Assembly (NCBI RefSeq): GCF_034424155.1
Contig: NZ_CP139992.1
Span: forward strand, 310,001 to 374,000
Direction of reading: 5' to 3'
Source: Hafnia alvei
GTDB taxonomy: Bacteria > Pseudomonadota > Gammaproteobacteria > Enterobacterales > Enterobacteriaceae
DNA: 64,000 nucleotides
This document shows positions 8,573 to 18,367 of the stretch, in pieces. Within the stretch, counting starts at the first letter, position 1, and each line of letters begins with the position of its first letter. The translations under genes and the position numbers were made by a program. The notes under the pieces were generated by a model. That model was not told the origin of the DNA. It did no database searches and saw only the letters and a list, made by a program, of their open reading frames with translations.

Positions 8573-9156
8573 TGATGCCCACGCTTTTATATCTCCACGG
8601 TTTTAACAGTTCTCCTCGCTCCGCCAAGGCCACCGCATTTAAGCAGTGGCTTGCCGTTCACCACCCTGAAATCACTATGTTAATCCCTCAACTTCCGCCT
8701 TATCCTTCTGATGCGGCGGAGATGCTGGAGGAGATTGTGATGTCGCGTGCGGGGCGTCCGTTGGGCATAGTGGGCTCTTCTTTAGGCGGCTATTACGCGA
8801 CGTGGCTGTCACAATGCTTTACCTTGCCAGCGGTCGTTGTAAACCCTGCGGTGAAGCCGTATGAACTGCTCATCGATTTTTTAGGGCAAAACGAGAATCC
8901 CTACACCGGCCAACAATATGTGTTAGAGTCTCGCCACGTTTACGATCTGAAAGTCATGCAGGTTGACCCATTGGAATCGCCTGATCTCCTCTGGTTATTA
9001 CAGCAAACCGGTGACGAAGTTCTGGACTATCGACAAGCTGTGGCTTACTACGCCTTATGCCGTCAGACCATTGAGCCTGAAGGCTCACACAGCTTTGTTG
9101 GTTTCGAGCGATTCTTCCCGCAGATCGTCGATTTTTTAGGGCTGACCACCGAGTAA
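8572..9156 (+). CDS. yqiA: Esterase YqiA
   Basis: Small alpha/beta-hydrolase with esterase activity in E. coli. Visible parts: [16 protein letters not shown] near the start, the nucleophile elbow GSSLGGYYA (G-x-S-x-G) and the catalytic His in [11 protein letters not shown] near the C-terminus. 194 residues, as in the family. The start overlaps the cpdA stop (TAATG); a second ATG follows directly. Its physiological substrate is not known. It is followed by parE after an 88-bp gap. Confidence 0.93.
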   Translation: MMPTLLYLHGFNSSPRSAKATAFKQWLAVHHPEITMLIPQLPPYPSDAAEMLEEIVMSRAGRPLGIVGSSLGGYYATWLSQCFTLPAVVVNPAVKPYELLIDFLGQNENPYTGQQYVLESRHVYDLKVMQVDPLESPDLLWLLQQTGDEVLDYRQAVAYYALCRQTIEPEGSHSFVGFERFFPQIVDFLGLTTE

Positions 9157-9220
9157 TTCTGCGTGGTACGTCTATCACCACTGAACGACACACCAACGTG
9201 TGCCGTTTGGTCGACGCTAA

Positions 9221-11140
<1,920 letters not shown>

Positions 11141-11163
11141 TCCTTACGTCTATCATCCTGATA

Positions 11164-11191
11164 ACGGGTCGCCTTGGCGGCCCGTTTTTTT
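11164..11191 (+). terminator. Rho-independent terminator of parE
   Basis: A 10-bp stem ACGGGTCGCC / GGCGGCCCGT (one G-U pair) with a 2-base loop TT is followed by a run of T residues, 23 bases after the parE stop. Confidence 0.9.
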
Positions 11192-11301
11192 ATGCTTGGC
11201 GAATGTGACAGCCATCCCATTTATTCGTGGATTGAATAAGATGTATTCGGTCTACGCATATTATGAGTGGTGCTATTTAAGAGCCGTTTGGAGCCTTGCT
11301 G

Positions 11302-12012
11302 ATGATGTCGCCGTATTCGCTGCTGTTGATTGATGATGATGCTGAAATCCGTTCTTTACTGACGGAGTATTTCACCCGCGCGGGGTTTAGCGTGATTGCG
11401 TTACCGGAAGGTGAAAAACTCATGCAAACGCTTCAGCAACAGGCGGTCGATCTCATCATTCTCGACGTTATGATGCCGGGAATGGACGGATTCACGTTGT
11501 GTCGCATGGTCAGAAACACCTCTTCGGTACCAATTATTATGCTGACCGCCGCCTCTGATGAAACGGATAAAGTGATTGGGCTGGAGTTAGGCGCTGATGA
11601 TTATCTCGCTAAACCGTTTAGCGCGCGCGAATTATTAGCACGTGTTAAGGCCCTATTACGGCGTAATCAGATCGTGCAAAGCCCAACGGCAGAAGCGCGT
11701 TATCTCTGTTTTAACGGTTGGAAGCTCGATCTTTTGCGCCGTGAATTGATCAATGCGCAGGGCGTCGAAGAGATCCTTTCGGGAATTGAATTTGCGTTAC
11801 TGGCACTTTTCTTGCGCTATCCCAACCAGATCCTCGATCGCGATCAGATCTCTGAGATCACCCGCCGTCGCGAGAATAATCCGTTAGAACGTGGCATTGA
11901 CGTACAGATAAGTCGGCTACGCCAGCGTCTGCATGATACTGACCGACGTTTGCTGCGAACGGTAAGAAATCAGGGCTATATGCTGTGCTGCGATGTCAGC
12001 CGTGAATACTGA
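11302..12012 (+). CDS. OmpR/PhoB-family response regulator
   Basis: DNA-binding half of a two-component system. The receiver domain has the acidic pair DDD near residue 10, the phospho-accepting Asp at about 55 (LIILDVMMPGMDG), the conserved Thr/Ser (MLTAA) and Lys (LAKPF). The C-terminal winged helix ends in a typical ISRLRQRLHDTDRRLLRTVR recognition and wing region. The start is the ATG eight bases after GGAG; a TTG two codons earlier is an alternative. The kinase gene overlaps its end by 20 bp. It is not clearly QseB, although E. coli has qseBC near parE. The nearest functional guess is a sugar-responsive regulator, from the binding-protein gene downstream. Confidence 0.88.
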   Translation: MMSPYSLLLIDDDAEIRSLLTEYFTRAGFSVIALPEGEKLMQTLQQQAVDLIILDVMMPGMDGFTLCRMVRNTSSVPIIMLTAASDETDKVIGLELGADDYLAKPFSARELLARVKALLRRNQIVQSPTAEARYLCFNGWKLDLLRRELINAQGVEEILSGIEFALLALFLRYPNQILDRDQISEITRRRENNPLERGIDVQISRLRQRLHDTDRRLLRTVRNQGYMLCCDVSREY

Positions 12013-13468
12013 GTTCAGGCGGTTTGATCCCACGCCAAAAGCGTTGCGTTGGTATCAACGTTTATGGCCGCATTCTTTGATGAGCCGCATGTTATGCATG
12101 CTGGTGTGCGCGTTGTTATTAGCGGAAATTATCTCAGGGATTTTTTGGTATCGGCAATATAGCGTGCGTAATAACGCCGGTCTGGAAAGTACTGTTCGCA
12201 GCCTGACGCAGAGCATGCTGTCTACCTACAATTTCATGTCATCACTACCACGCAACTATCGTCATCTGGTGCTTCAGCAACAGCTTGAGCTAGGCGGCTC
12301 ACAATTTTTTATCTCGATAAATAACCATCCGCTACCACAGCAGCCGATTGCTAATAGCAACAACGCGCAGCGGGTGCTGGAACTGGCTCAAAGCGAAGTC
12401 CGTAGTCAGCAGGGCGATCGGCTGCAAGCTGTTATCTCGCTCACGGCCGCGAATCGACTACGTGTTTTCAACGCTGGCGTGCTGATGGTGGATTTACCGC
12501 CCGGCTGGGCACGGTTTGGTTTGGTGACGTCGCGCGGCGATGAGCCGGTACTCGCACTTCAACTCGCCCTCAATAAAGATGAATGGCTGTTTATTGCTGC
12601 GCCGCTTCCTCCTCCGTATGACCAGTTGGATGTGCCACTGTTGGGCTCTCGACAGGTAGGTTTCACGCTGTGCAGTATGCTGCTGGTGGCACTGTTTGGT
12701 GGCTGGCTGATTCGTCGTGAATTACGCCCACTGGCGCGTTTAGCTCAGGGCGCGCACCAGTTGAATACTCAACTTGATAGCCAGCCTTTGCCGGAGGAAG
12801 GTAGCGCCGAATTAGTGAGTGCGACTCGAGCCTTTAACCAAATGCAGGATCGACTGCGCGCCTATTTACACAACCGCGAAATCTTATTTACGGCAATCAG
12901 CCACGATTTAAAAACGCCGCTCACTCGCCTGCGGCTGCGTATCGAAATGCTCGACGATCCTCCGTTGGAACACAAGCTTGAACAGGATCTTCTCGATCTG
13001 GAAATGATGGTCAAAGGCGCGCTGCAAAGCATGAAAGATACCGATATTCACGAGAATATGGAGCGCATTGACCTACGCCATCTGCTCGCTCAACTGATGG
13101 ACGCGCACACCAACGTTAGCCTACGGGGAACGCCACAATATCTGTTTGGTCGCCCACTGGCGCTCAAGCGCTGCATTAACAATCTGGTGGATAACGGTTT
13201 GAAGTACGGCGGTAGGCTTGAGATTAGCGTGGAAAACTATGCTGAACATATGACGCTGAGTTTCCGTGATTATGGGCCAGGCATCCCGCAGGCGCAGCTT
13301 GAGAATGTGTTTAAGCCTTACTACCGCTTACATAGCGACAGTCAGGGAAGCGGGTTGGGATTAGCCATTGCTCGGGGGATCGCCCGTGCACATGGCGGTG
13401 ATATTACGCTGTATAACCACCCATGCGGTGGTTTGATCGCGGTATTGCGCCTCAGACGTTATTTATAA
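11993..13468 (+). CDS. Sensor histidine kinase
   Basis: Inner-membrane kinase partner of the upstream regulator. Membrane segment 1 is about residues 30-52 (MLCMLVCALLLAEIISGIFW), followed by a periplasmic region of about 160 residues, membrane segment 2 (VGFTLCSMLLVALFGGWLI) and a HAMP linker. Catalytic core: H-box AISHDLKTPLTRLRLR with His at about 304, N-box NNLVDNGLKYG, DYGPGIP, and GSGLGLAIARGIA. The start overlaps the regulator by 20 bp; an in-frame GTG at 12002 is possible. A periplasmic sugar-binding protein gene follows after 37 bp, which suggests that protein could feed the sensor; this is inference. Confidence 0.88.
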   Translation: MSAVNTEFRRFDPTPKALRWYQRLWPHSLMSRMLCMLVCALLLAEIISGIFWYRQYSVRNNAGLESTVRSLTQSMLSTYNFMSSLPRNYRHLVLQQQLELGGSQFFISINNHPLPQQPIANSNNAQRVLELAQSEVRSQQGDRLQAVISLTAANRLRVFNAGVLMVDLPPGWARFGLVTSRGDEPVLALQLALNKDEWLFIAAPLPPPYDQLDVPLLGSRQVGFTLCSMLLVALFGGWLIRRELRPLARLAQGAHQLNTQLDSQPLPEEGSAELVSATRAFNQMQDRLRAYLHNREILFTAISHDLKTPLTRLRLRIEMLDDPPLEHKLEQDLLDLEMMVKGALQSMKDTDIHENMERIDLRHLLAQLMDAHTNVSLRGTPQYLFGRPLALKRCINNLVDNGLKYGGRLEISVENYAEHMTLSFRDYGPGIPQAQLENVFKPYYRLHSDSQGSGLGLAIARGIARAHGGDITLYNHPCGGLIAVLRLRRYL

Positions 13469-13505
13469 CGGCGTAAAAATTCAGCCAGTAAAGGGAGAGC
13501 CTGCC

Positions 13506-14753
13506 GTGAAAAGAACACTACTCGCCAGCAGTTTGCTGGCGTTAAGCATGAACTGTTTCGCGGCAACGGTTGAAGTGCTGCATTACTGGACGTCAGAAAG
13601 CGAAAGCGCCGCGCTAAACTTGCTCAAGCAGGCGTTAGCCGCAAAAGGGGACACGTGGCAGGATTTCACGGTGAAAGGCGGCGGTGGTGAGAGCGCTTAT
13701 AGCGTGCTGCAAACGCGTATGATTGCGGGTAATCCCCCCACGGCGGCGCTGATGGAGGGCAAATTTATTCAGGAATGGTCTGCGCTTGGTTTTCTGTCTA
13801 GTCCCTATACCAAAGAGCAAACGGAAACGTGGGATCGCGTACTGCCGCCGTTGATTCGACAGATCACCCAATACCATGGCGAATACGTCGCGGTGCCGGT
13901 AAATAACCATCGAATCAATTGGCTGTGGATTAACCCTAAGCCGTTTAAGGCGCTCAATCTGCCAATTCCTACCACGTGGGATGAGTTCTTTGCGGTAGCC
14001 GACAAACTCAAGGCCGCGGGATATATCCCGTTAGCGCACGGTGGTCAGGCATGGCAAGACGCCACGCTATTTGAAAATATCTTGCTGGGTCTGGAAGGCG
14101 GGCAGTTTTATCGCGATGTGTTTGAAAAGCTTGATAGTAAAGCGATCACCAGCGATCGCATGATCCGCGTGCTACAGCGTTTTCGTCAGTTACATGATGA
14201 TATCGACCCGAAATCTGCCGGTCGTCCTTGGCACGAATCGGCAGAGCTGTTGTATAACGGCAAAGCCGCGATGATGATTATGGGGGATTGGGCCAAAGGC
14301 GAACTGATGCAAATGGGCGCGGTGCCGGGCAAAGACTTTCTGTGTGTGGCAACGCCGGGAACCGAAGGATATTTTATCTATGGCACCGACAGCTTTGCGA
14401 TCCTACAGCAGAACGGAAACTCCACGGCGGTAGAGGCTCAGCGCCATTTGGCTGATGTGTTGATGGATCCCGACTTTCAGCGGCGTTTTAACCAGCTCAA
14501 AGGTTCGATTCCGGTACGTAACGATATTGATATGAGCACTTTTGACGTTTGTGCGCAAAAAGCGGCAAGAGTCTTTAAAGCGGCGGAAAAGTCAGATCGT
14601 TTGTTGCCTAGCATGGCGCATTCGATGGCGGCGGATGTGCAAACTAAAGAGGTGTTTTTCCGCGTGCTGAATGATTTTTTTACCCATCCGAATCAAACGC
14701 CTGAGCAGGCAGTGATGCAGCTTAATACCGCGTTGATGGCGGTGAAGGGTTAA
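13506..14753 (+). CDS. Lone periplasmic sugar-binding protein (ABC family 1)
   Basis: Resembles the substrate-binding proteins of glucose/mannose ABC importers. A signal peptide MKRTLLASSLLALSMNCFA is cut before ATVEVLHYW. Typical motifs: VEVLHYWTSESES at the mature start, VPVNNHRINWLWINPK, TWDEFFAVADKLKAAGYIPLA, and AAMMIMGDWAKGEL. 415 residues. No permease or ATPase gene accompanies it: upstream are the two-component genes and downstream a convergent PTS gene. It may act as a ligand-presenting partner for the kinase or serve a distant importer. The ribosome binding site is GGGAG. Confidence 0.85.
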   Translation: MKRTLLASSLLALSMNCFAATVEVLHYWTSESESAALNLLKQALAAKGDTWQDFTVKGGGGESAYSVLQTRMIAGNPPTAALMEGKFIQEWSALGFLSSPYTKEQTETWDRVLPPLIRQITQYHGEYVAVPVNNHRINWLWINPKPFKALNLPIPTTWDEFFAVADKLKAAGYIPLAHGGQAWQDATLFENILLGLEGGQFYRDVFEKLDSKAITSDRMIRVLQRFRQLHDDIDPKSAGRPWHESAELLYNGKAAMMIMGDWAKGELMQMGAVPGKDFLCVATPGTEGYFIYGTDSFAILQQNGNSTAVEAQRHLADVLMDPDFQRRFNQLKGSIPVRNDIDMSTFDVCAQKAARVFKAAEKSDRLLPSMAHSMAADVQTKEVFFRVLNDFFTHPNQTPEQAVMQLNTALMAVKG

Positions 14754-14763
14754 ACGCTGACAG

Positions 14764-14790
14764 TGCTCGCCGCCGTTCGTGCGGCGAGCG
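14764..14790. terminator. Hairpin between convergent binding-protein and PTS EIIA genes
   Basis: GCTCGCCGC (14765-14773) pairs perfectly with GCGGCGAGC (14781-14789) around a 7-base loop. There is no U tract on either strand, so it is a weak or rho-assisted end, or a stabilising stem. Confidence 0.45.
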
Positions 14791-14802
14791 CATTGTGAGA
14801 AG

Positions 14803-15243
14803 TTAGATACCGTCTTCGTCGCTGGAAAGGCTTGGTGTTGTTTCCCGCTGTTTTTGTTTGAAACTCAACATGCCTTGTTGACCACAGGCCAGAGCCTGAG
14901 TGACAAACGTTTCTATACTCGAAATATCGTCGCGTTCCATCAACATTTCAGCCAACATTTGCATGTTGGTACCTGCCACAACGTCGCTATGCTCTAGGGT
15001 TTGGCTTAACAGGACCGAGCTGCGAAACGGCGATCCGCCGAGCAAATCCGTGAAAAATAATACCCCATCTTGTTGAGGCAGTGAGGCCAACGCCTGAGTC
15101 AACTTTTCGTCCAACTGCTGGGTGCTCATTTCAGGTGGGAAATCGACGGCAATACACTGTTCCTGTGGGCCGATAACCTGTTCAACGGCGCTAAACAGGC
15201 CGCTGGCGAAATGCCCATGTCCGGTGATAATAAGGCTAATCAT
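14803..15243 (-). CDS. PTS mannose-family EIIA component (AgaF-like)
   Basis: Cytosolic phosphocarrier that passes phosphate from HPr to EIIB. It starts MISLIITGHGHFASGL with the phosphorylated His at position 9, and has FFTDLLGGSPF as in ManX and AgaF domains. 146 residues. It is last in a minus-strand operon EIIB-EIIC-EIID-EIIA, 45 bp after the EIID stop. Substrate specificity cannot be read from sequence; the AgaS-like gene upstream points to an amino sugar. Confidence 0.88.
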   Translation of the reverse strand: MISLIITGHGHFASGLFSAVEQVIGPQEQCIAVDFPPEMSTQQLDEKLTQALASLPQQDGVLFFTDLLGGSPFRSSVLLSQTLEHSDVVAGTNMQMLAEMLMERDDISSIETFVTQALACGQQGMLSFKQKQRETTPSLSSDEDGI

Positions 15244-15288
15244 CTCTTATCTCTTGTTGAAAAAGCGCGGTGTCCCGCGCTATTAAGA

Positions 15289-16146
15289 TTACAGAACACC
15301 CAACCATGAAAGGGCAATGGAGAGGACAAAGGTGACCAGAATAAGCGTTACCGGACTCACCTTTTTGGCGCGCAGCAGGTAGTACATCAACAGCGTGTAT
15401 CCGAGCGGTAACAGGTTAGGGAACACTTTGTCGAAGAACGCTTCTTGAATTGAAACCTCATGCCCGGCGGTGACCGCAACTTTGGCCGTGACGGTAAGAT
15501 GCACATACGAGGCGATCAATCCGCCGACCACGGTTACCCCTAAAATGGTCGCCGCACGAGAGATAGCACCTGAACTCGAGCGCAGCTTATCGATGGCTTT
15601 CACACCTAGCGAATAGCCCAGATGTGTCCACACCACGCGTAGCAGGAACAGCGCCAGATACACCACGAAGAAAATCAGTGGCCCCAAAATACTTCCTTGG
15701 CTGGCGAAAGACGCGCACACCCCAGCGACGATCGGCAGTAACGTGAACCAGAAGATGGCATCGCCGATCCCTGCCAGAGGCCCGAACAACGCGACCTTCA
15801 GACCTTTAATCAGGTCGCGGCTTTCGTGTCGTTCCTCGAGAGAAATCAGGAGTCCCATTAGGAATCCGGCTGCGTTGGTGTTGGTGTTAATAAATTCTAA
15901 ATTGTCTTTCATCGACGCACTGAGTGCGCCTTTATCATTGGCGTATATCTTTTTCAGCAGCGGAGACTGCGCACTGGCAAACCCCGTTGCTTGCATACGC
16001 TCATAGTTAAAACCCGACTGCAGCAGCGCGGAGCGAAAACCTAACCGAGTAATATCGCCACGGGTGATAACGGCTTTCGGGGGATTCTGTTCACCGGTGG
16101 AAGTTTGCACCGACGTATTTCCTGTTTTGACGATTTCAGATGCCAT
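15289..16146 (-). CDS. PTS mannose-family EIID component (AgaE-like)
   Basis: Membrane subunit that with EIIC forms the sugar translocation path. 285 residues, with the family features LGFRSALLQSGFNYERMQATG near the N-terminus, the region GPLAGIGDAIFWFTLLPI, and several hydrophobic segments towards the C-terminus (LLPLGYTLLMYYLLRAKKVS). The first 30 residues are a polar extension not seen in E. coli AgaE. The start overlaps the EIIC stop by 11 bp, suggesting coupled translation. Confidence 0.88.
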   Translation of the reverse strand: MASEIVKTGNTSVQTSTGEQNPPKAVITRGDITRLGFRSALLQSGFNYERMQATGFASAQSPLLKKIYANDKGALSASMKDNLEFINTNTNAAGFLMGLLISLEERHESRDLIKGLKVALFGPLAGIGDAIFWFTLLPIVAGVCASFASQGSILGPLIFFVVYLALFLLRVVWTHLGYSLGVKAIDKLRSSSGAISRAATILGVTVVGGLIASYVHLTVTAKVAVTAGHEVSIQEAFFDKVFPNLLPLGYTLLMYYLLRAKKVSPVTLILVTFVLSIALSWLGVL

Positions 16147-16921
16147 CTTCCATATCCTCCGCTTTCACCGCCGCTACGGCCGCTTTTTTCTGCTCATTAA
16201 AGTATTCATACACCGCAAAGGCTGCGCCAAGTACCGCTACCGGCAACAGGTTTTGCACCGGAATAAAGGTGACAAACAGGAAGCCAACGATGAAGAAAGG
16301 AATGAACGGCGTCTTCATCATCACTTTGAGCAGTAAGCCAAAACCTACCGCTGGCAATACGCCGCCCGCGACTTCAAAGCCGTGTGTGAGCCATGCTGGC
16401 ATGGATTGCACTAAGGTTTGCATCGCCCCTTGAGAGACGTAGGCACATAGGAATGTTACCGCCGCGTAGGTGACTGCCACGATGCTGGTCATGAGCAGAT
16501 TTAAGCGGCCCAGCGAACGGGTGTTTCCTTCTTCGGCATAGCGATCGGCTTTTTGCATGAAAAATGAAAACGCCGAATAGTAGAACAGAATGATGTACTG
16601 CATCAGGAAGCTAAACGGCAGCCCTAGCCCGATAGCGGTTTTGGCATCCACGCCGGTGCTGTGAGCGATAACCGTGGTCATGATCCCCGCCAGTACCGGA
16701 TTGGGAGGCTGTGTGCCGCCAATCGGTGTCAGCCCGGTAAAGGCCAGTTCGGTTAATGCGCCGGTGATCAGGCCGGTTTGAATATCGCCTAAGATGGCGC
16801 CGGTGAGGGTACAGACGATCAGTGGACGGAAGATGTATAACGCTTCAAGCCAGAAATCGATGCCGACAATCAGGGCCATAACCGCGAGCCCCATGCCTTG
16901 CATTAAAGTTATTTCATGCAT
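16136..16921 (-). CDS. PTS mannose-family EIIC component (AgaW-like)
   Basis: Integral membrane subunit. 261 residues, mostly hydrophobic, with the family pattern LTGAILGDIQTGLITGALTE then LAFTGLTPIGGTQPPNP, and AGGVLPAVGFGLLLKVMMKT. The C-terminus EDMEDGI resembles the EEFEDGI end of E. coli AgaW. It lies between EIIB (51-bp gap) and EIID (overlap) in one operon. Confidence 0.88.
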   Translation of the reverse strand: MHEITLMQGMGLAVMALIVGIDFWLEALYIFRPLIVCTLTGAILGDIQTGLITGALTELAFTGLTPIGGTQPPNPVLAGIMTTVIAHSTGVDAKTAIGLGLPFSFLMQYIILFYYSAFSFFMQKADRYAEEGNTRSLGRLNLLMTSIVAVTYAAVTFLCAYVSQGAMQTLVQSMPAWLTHGFEVAGGVLPAVGFGLLLKVMMKTPFIPFFIVGFLFVTFIPVQNLLPVAVLGAAFAVYEYFNEQKKAAVAAVKAEDMEDGI

Positions 16922-16972
16922 GATGTGTCCTATCTCGATGGATTACACGAAGTTGCCAACGCTTATGCAGTA

Positions 16973-17446
16973 TCAGTCGATGCTATGTTTGCTGTCGCTG
17001 GGGGTGTCTTGAATGAAAACGTCAACGCCTGCGGCTTGAATCGCACGGAGGTTATCCAGGTCTTGATCGTCAACGTAAACTTTTTTAGTGATCGCGCGTT
17101 TCCCTTCAACAAAATGCATATTGCCGACGTTAACGCTCTTGATAGGTACGCCACCTTCGACTAAAAAGCGCGCTTCCTGTGGTGTACGACAAACGATGAA
17201 AATTTTCTGCGCGGCAGACGCTTTGCCAATAATATCGATGGTTTTTTGCAGGGAGAAAAAGCGAATGCCGATGCCCATGGATTCTGCGGTCATAGACATA
17301 ATTTGTTGCTGTAACGGATCCTGTGCAACGCCATCATCGGCCACTAACAGTAGGTTAGCGCCAAGTGAAGAAGACCAAGCAACGCCAACCTGTCCGTGAA
17401 CTAGACGATTGTCGATGCGTAACAGAAGGATGTTTGGATTAGCCAT
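16973..17446 (-). CDS. PTS mannose-family EIIB component (AgaV-like)
   Basis: Cytosolic component phosphorylated on His17 (RIDNRLVHGQVGVAW), which transfers phosphate to the incoming sugar. 157 residues from the ATG preceded by AAGGAG; a longer frame upstream lacks such a site. NVGNMHFVEGKRAI matches AgaV-type EIIB. First gene of the PTS part. A 192-bp gap containing a perfect 12-bp inverted repeat separates it from the GntR gene upstream. Confidence 0.9.
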   Translation of the reverse strand: MANPNILLLRIDNRLVHGQVGVAWSSSLGANLLLVADDGVAQDPLQQQIMSMTAESMGIGIRFFSLQKTIDIIGKASAAQKIFIVCRTPQEARFLVEGGVPIKSVNVGNMHFVEGKRAITKKVYVDDQDLDNLRAIQAAGVDVFIQDTPSDSKHSID

Positions 17447-17586
17447 GATGTATCTCCTTGCCAAAGAATGATCGCTTCCCTTTCTCTGCGCGCCTGTTGA
17501 GGCATTGGGGGTGGGCAGAAAAAGGGACATAATCAGTCTACGGCGTGGAAAACACCTGAAGGCTACATGATGCTATTGAATTGTTT

Positions 17587-17624
17587 CACGGCTGCAAGAA
17601 AAGTACGTGAATCTTGCAGCCGTG
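17587..17624. repeat. Perfect 12-bp inverted repeat between regulator and PTS genes
   Basis: CACGGCTGCAAG (17587-17598) and CTTGCAGCCGTG (17613-17624) pair fully around 14 bases. It lies 15 bp after the GntR gene stop and about 140 bp before EIIB. No U tract follows on the minus strand. It may be a partial terminator or processing stem that sets different expression for the two operon halves; an operator is also possible. Confidence 0.5.
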
Positions 17625-17638
17625 CAATATTTGCTGGT

Positions 17639-18367
17639 CTAGCCACGTAAATACCTGAAGCTCAAAGGATAGTGCTCGGTGTTGGTATAGCTAAGAGTCA
17701 GTTCGAAGGGGATACCGTGGCTGGTGGCGAATCGAGAGATTTCGATGCAGGGCTGCTGCGGATTAAGCTTCAATAGTGTCGCTACCTGCTGTGGTGCGAT
17801 GCACGGGCGATAGTCGTCCTGCGCTTGCATACTCAGCAGGTTAAAATCGCGGGCTAAGGTGTGGTAAAGGCCATTCTGCTCGACGTGCTGGCGATCCAGT
17901 TGAGTAAAGCGTTCAGCGGGCAACAACGTGATTTCATATAACGCAGGCTGTTGTTCGACAAAGCGTAACCGCTCAAGGCATATCACGGCGTCGGTAGCGC
18001 CCAGCCCCAGTTTTTCTGCCTGTTCTGCGGTCGGGCTTATCGATTCACAGCGCAGTACCTGAGTGTGATGTGTTAAACCTGCCTGAGCCATCTTCTCGCT
18101 AAAGCCAATTGGGAGCGTATTGTCCGCCAGCCAAGCTGGTGTAGTGACGAGAGTGCCTCGACCTTGTTTTTTGGTCAGGTAGCCACGCTGAGCCAGCATT
18201 TCGACCGCCGTACGTAGCGTCACTCGCCCGCATTGATACTGCTGACACAGTACAGGCTCTGGCGGTAGCAGAGTATCTAGCGGGAATTCTCCCGCTTCGA
18301 TACGTTCCCGTAGATCTTTAGCAATGTGTAAATAAAGCGGGGCTGCTTGTTCGAGTTCGTTATGCAT
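17639..18367 (-). CDS. GntR-family regulator with UTRA domain (HutC type)
   Basis: Local transcription factor. The N-terminal winged helix has LYLHIAKDLRERIEAGEFPL, then LLPPEPVLCQQYQCGRVTLR and AVEMLAQRGYLTKKQGRGT; the UTRA ligand-binding domain runs from about residue 85 to the end, finishing SFRYLRG. The ATG overlaps the stop of the upstream SIS gene by one base, with AGGA five bases before, so the two are translationally coupled. It probably senses a phosphorylated sugar and controls this cluster through the palindrome at 19551-19574. Similar regulators include AgaR-like and FrlR-like proteins; identity is not fixed. Confidence 0.87.
   Translation of the reverse strand: MHNELEQAAPLYLHIAKDLRERIEAGEFPLDTLLPPEPVLCQQYQCGRVTLRTAVEMLAQRGYLTKKQGRGTLVTTPAWLADNTLPIGFSEKMAQAGLTHHTQVLRCESISPTAEQAEKLGLGATDAVICLERLRFVEQQPALYEITLLPAERFTQLDRQHVEQNGLYHTLARDFNLLSMQAQDDYRPCIAPQQVATLLKLNPQQPCIEISRFATSHGIPFELTLSYTNTEHYPLSFRYLRG

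Noticed and set aside
11302-13468. Assignment as qseB-qseC
   Set aside because: E. coli has qseBC near parE, but the kinase and regulator sequences do not clearly match, and the linked sugar-binding protein argues for another system.
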